From Clostridiaceae bacterium (GTDB taxonomy: Bacteria; Bacillota; Clostridia; Acetivibrionales; DUMC01): DNA of 8,129 bases. Within the stretch, counting starts at the first letter, position 1. Each line of letters opens with the position of its first letter. The position numbers and the translations under genes are program-made. Location: assembly GCA_012512865.1 (NCBI GenBank), contig JAAZDH010000232.1, forward strand, positions 1 through 8,129, in the 5' to 3' direction. The notes below the pieces were generated by a model that saw nothing but the letters and a program-made list of their open reading frames with translations, made no database searches and was not told the DNA's origin. This document shows positions 6,710 to 8,129 of the stretch, one piece after another.

Positions 6710-6864
6710 GTGGTTTTTTACACCATGGCTTTGCGTCATGATGGTTTTATTCCAACTTGTTCCGCTATTTTTTACAGCATATAACCTATATGCATTTGTA
6801 TTTGCTTGGGATGATTTTGTTTTGATAAACTCGCTCAATAGTAAATTGCCGTATTTTAAACTAA

Positions 6865-7305
6865 TCAATAACTGGCGTACTTTTTATATGCCCCGCTGCC
6901 CCTCTTGGATTCAAAGTTCTTTTTTAAATCCTGCATTTTCTCATTGCTGTCCTTCATGAATTTTGCCAGGAGATCTTCGAAAGACATTTTCTCCGAATCA
7001 TTGGGTTTTCCCCAATCAATTTCTTCGGGTTTCTTGGATTTTACTCCCCTACTGTTCTCCCTACTGTTCTCCTCGTTGGCTTTCTTGATTGATAAGCTGA
7101 TTTTCCCGTTTTCATCAACAGAAATTACCTTGACTTTTACTTTTTGATTTTCCTTGAGATAATTATTTATGTTTTTTACATATTCATCGGCAATTTCCGA
7201 GATGTGAACCAGACCTGTCCTTCCGTCAGGCAATTTAATAAAGGCCCCAAAGCTTGTTATACCTGCGACCTTTCCGTCAATCACCTTTCCTATTTCGATT
7301 GGCAT
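6865..7305 (-). CDS. yabR: S1 RNA-binding domain protein, YabR/GSP13 type
   Basis: This 146-residue cytoplasmic protein has one S1 (OB-fold) domain at about residues 5-75, with the usual landmarks GKVIDGKVAGITSFGAFI, GRTGLVHISEIAD and KVKVKVISVDENGKISLSIK. Homologues bind RNA and, in Bacillus, associate with ribosomes. The C-terminal half is charged. It includes a duplicated ENSR (79-86), SFEDLLAKFMKDS (108-120) and an FESKRGSG tail, which match the Gram-positive YabR family rather than ribosomal protein S1. The start is supported by AAGGAGG 12 bases upstream. It follows divIC, as in Bacillus and Clostridia, but has its own strong promoter about 120 bp upstream and a leader of about 110 nt. 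Confidence 0.93.
   Translation of the reverse strand: MPIEIGKVIDGKVAGITSFGAFIKLPDGRTGLVHISEIADEYVKNINNYLKENQKVKVKVISVDENGKISLSIKKANEENSRENSRGVKSKKPEEIDWGKPNDSEKMSFEDLLAKFMKDSNEKMQDLKKNFESKRGSGAYKKYASY
7049..7072 (-). repeat. 12-bp tandem duplication inside yabR
   Basis: CTACTGTTCTCC occurs twice in perfect tandem on the plus strand. It encodes ENSR twice (residues 79-86) in the linker after the S1 domain. The identity of the copies suggests a recent in-frame duplication. Confidence 0.85.
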
Positions 7306-7644
7306 AAAATAATAGCTCCTCCTTAAATATCTCTTTAAATATATGGGTAATTATTTAAATTAATTCTTACACCACAATATGCCACAACCAGTTTTTAAAT
7401 CCATGTTATTTTTGAGTAATAAGAATTATATAGCATATTTTTTTACAAGTCAAGCATTACAGAGCTTTTGAGTTTTATATATCCATGGGTTTTAAGTTTT
7501 TGCATTTAGCTTTTTGTTATTGCTTTTGCCCGTATGCTTTTATTATTCATTGTGCTCCCTTGCTTTTTCGTTCCCGGCCTTTTTTATGCGTCCTGCCGTC
7601 ATATTCTTAATGTTTTACGCTCCAACACTTTTATAACTTTTATA
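7306..7644. other. Intergenic gap between divIC and yabR
   Basis: This 339-nt AT-rich stretch has no supported gene. It holds the yabR Shine-Dalgarno (7315-7324), its leader of about 110 nt and its promoter (7425-7453). In 7454-7644 I see nothing definite and no clear terminator for divIC, so some read-through into yabR is likely. Confidence 0.7.
7425..7453 (-). promoter_or_regulatory. Strong sigma-A promoter of yabR
   Basis: TTGACT (7448-7453), a 17-bp A/T-rich spacer and a perfect TATAAT (7425-7430) make this one of the best promoters in the window. Transcription would start near 7418. Confidence 0.85.
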
Positions 7645-7920
7645 CTACTCTATGTCAATGTATATCTTTTCCCCGGGTTTTACCATGCCAAGTTCTTCCC
7701 TTGCCACCTGTTCAATATACTCGTCCGAGCCCAGCATTTCTTTTTGTTCCAGCAGCTTCTTGTTCGTATTCAACTCTTCGTTGATTTTTGCCTGTATATT
7801 TTTTATTTCCTCTTCCTTTGCATCAATAATACTTTGCTGGTCGATTATGATAAACAAAAAATATACCGATAAAGCTATTATTGCCAACAATCCCCACTTC
7901 AACCTTCTTCTTTTGTTCAT
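7645..7920 (-). CDS. divIC: Septum formation initiator, DivIC/FtsB family
   Basis: This 91-residue bitopic membrane protein has a basic cytoplasmic N-terminus (NKRRRLK), one membrane span at about residues 9-27 and an extracytoplasmic coiled coil at about 30-62. It ends with the family motif SDEYIEQVAREELGMVKPGEKIY (split here: SDEYIEQVARE at 65-75, then ELGMVKPGEKIY). The family joins FtsL and DivIB/FtsQ to recruit and activate septal peptidoglycan synthesis. Length is normal for the family. ATG 7920 is preceded by GGGGG at about eight bases. In Bacillus and Clostridia this gene sits between yabQ and yabR, as appears to be the case here. Confidence 0.93.
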   Translation of the reverse strand: MNKRRRLKWGLLAIIALSVYFLFIIIDQQSIIDAKEEEIKNIQAKINEELNTNKKLLEQKEMLGSDEYIEQVAREELGMVKPGEKIYIDIE

Positions 7921-8081
7921 GCCGGTAACCCCCGTTTCTTAACAACTTTTCATCTCAAAGGTTGCTTTGGCTGTCATGGTAATAATAAATATTCTTCATA
8001 CTCCTAGAAATTCCTTCTTTTTTGTACGCATATTTTATAATAATTTTGTTTTATAATAATCCTTTTATTTTTATAGTAATT

Positions 8082-8129
8082 TTACTTAGAATAAATTTTT
8101 ATTGCTTTCAATATTTTTTTCCCCGGGTC
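8082..8129 (-). CDS. Possible 3' end of the gene upstream of divIC (yabQ expected)
   Basis: One minus-strand frame enters from the right edge and gives 15 residues, DPGKKILKAIKIYSK, before TAA at 8082-8084. A short basic tail suits the end of YabQ, a sporulation membrane protein that precedes divIC in related genomes. Another frame also stays open to a nearby stop, so this rests on gene order more than on sequence. Confidence 0.3.
   Translation of the reverse strand, partial: DPGKKILKAIKIYSK

Noticed and set aside
7955..7999. 14-codon minus-strand frame upstream of divIC
   Set aside because: An AGGAG lies only one base before its ATG, too close for initiation, and the peptide has no recognisable character.

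Overview
The window looks like a piece of a low-to-moderate-GC Gram-positive chromosome, most probably from the class Clostridia. Three things point there: strong purine-rich ribosome binding sites (GGAGG type), near-consensus sigma-A promoters with 17-bp spacers, and the order divIC, S1-domain gene (yabR), tRNA-Met. That order is known from the yabP-yabQ-divIC-yabR region of Bacillus and Clostridia. No genus can be named from the sequence alone.

Layout, right to left because nearly everything is on the minus strand. At the right edge is possibly the last 15 codons of the gene before divIC (yabQ would be expected). Then come divIC (7645-7920), a 340-nt gap holding a very good sigma-A promoter, and the S1-domain gene yabR (6865-7305). 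A tRNA promoter (6681-6709) then drives tRNA-Leu(UAA) and the initiator tRNA-fMet(CAU), ending in a Rho-independent terminator (6311-6349). Immediately beyond it, a separate promoter (6270-6298) drives a 1010-residue cytoplasmic GH38 alpha-mannosidase (3195-6227). The mannosidase converges on a plus-strand dihydrofolate reductase gene, folA (2671-3150). Upstream of folA is a repeat-rich, AT-rich divergent intergenic region (2237-2670). Divergent from folA are a ribonuclease HI-type gene with a strange asparagine-rich N-terminus (1148-2236) and, 87 nt beyond it, a multi-membrane-span GT-C glycosyltransferase of the GT39/PMT type (1-1060) that runs off the left edge.

How the parts work together: the right half is housekeeping (cell division, RNA binding, translation initiation and Leu decoding). 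The left half is a loose group of metabolic and accessory genes (alpha-mannoside hydrolysis, tetrahydrofolate synthesis, RNA:DNA hybrid removal, membrane glycosylation) without an obvious common pathway. I see no CRISPR array, insertion sequence, prophage or toxin-antitoxin module, and no convincing new multi-gene system. The most unusual objects are the Asn-rich RNase H, the two sets of short direct repeats between it and folA, and the acceptor-stem mismatch in tRNA-Leu.
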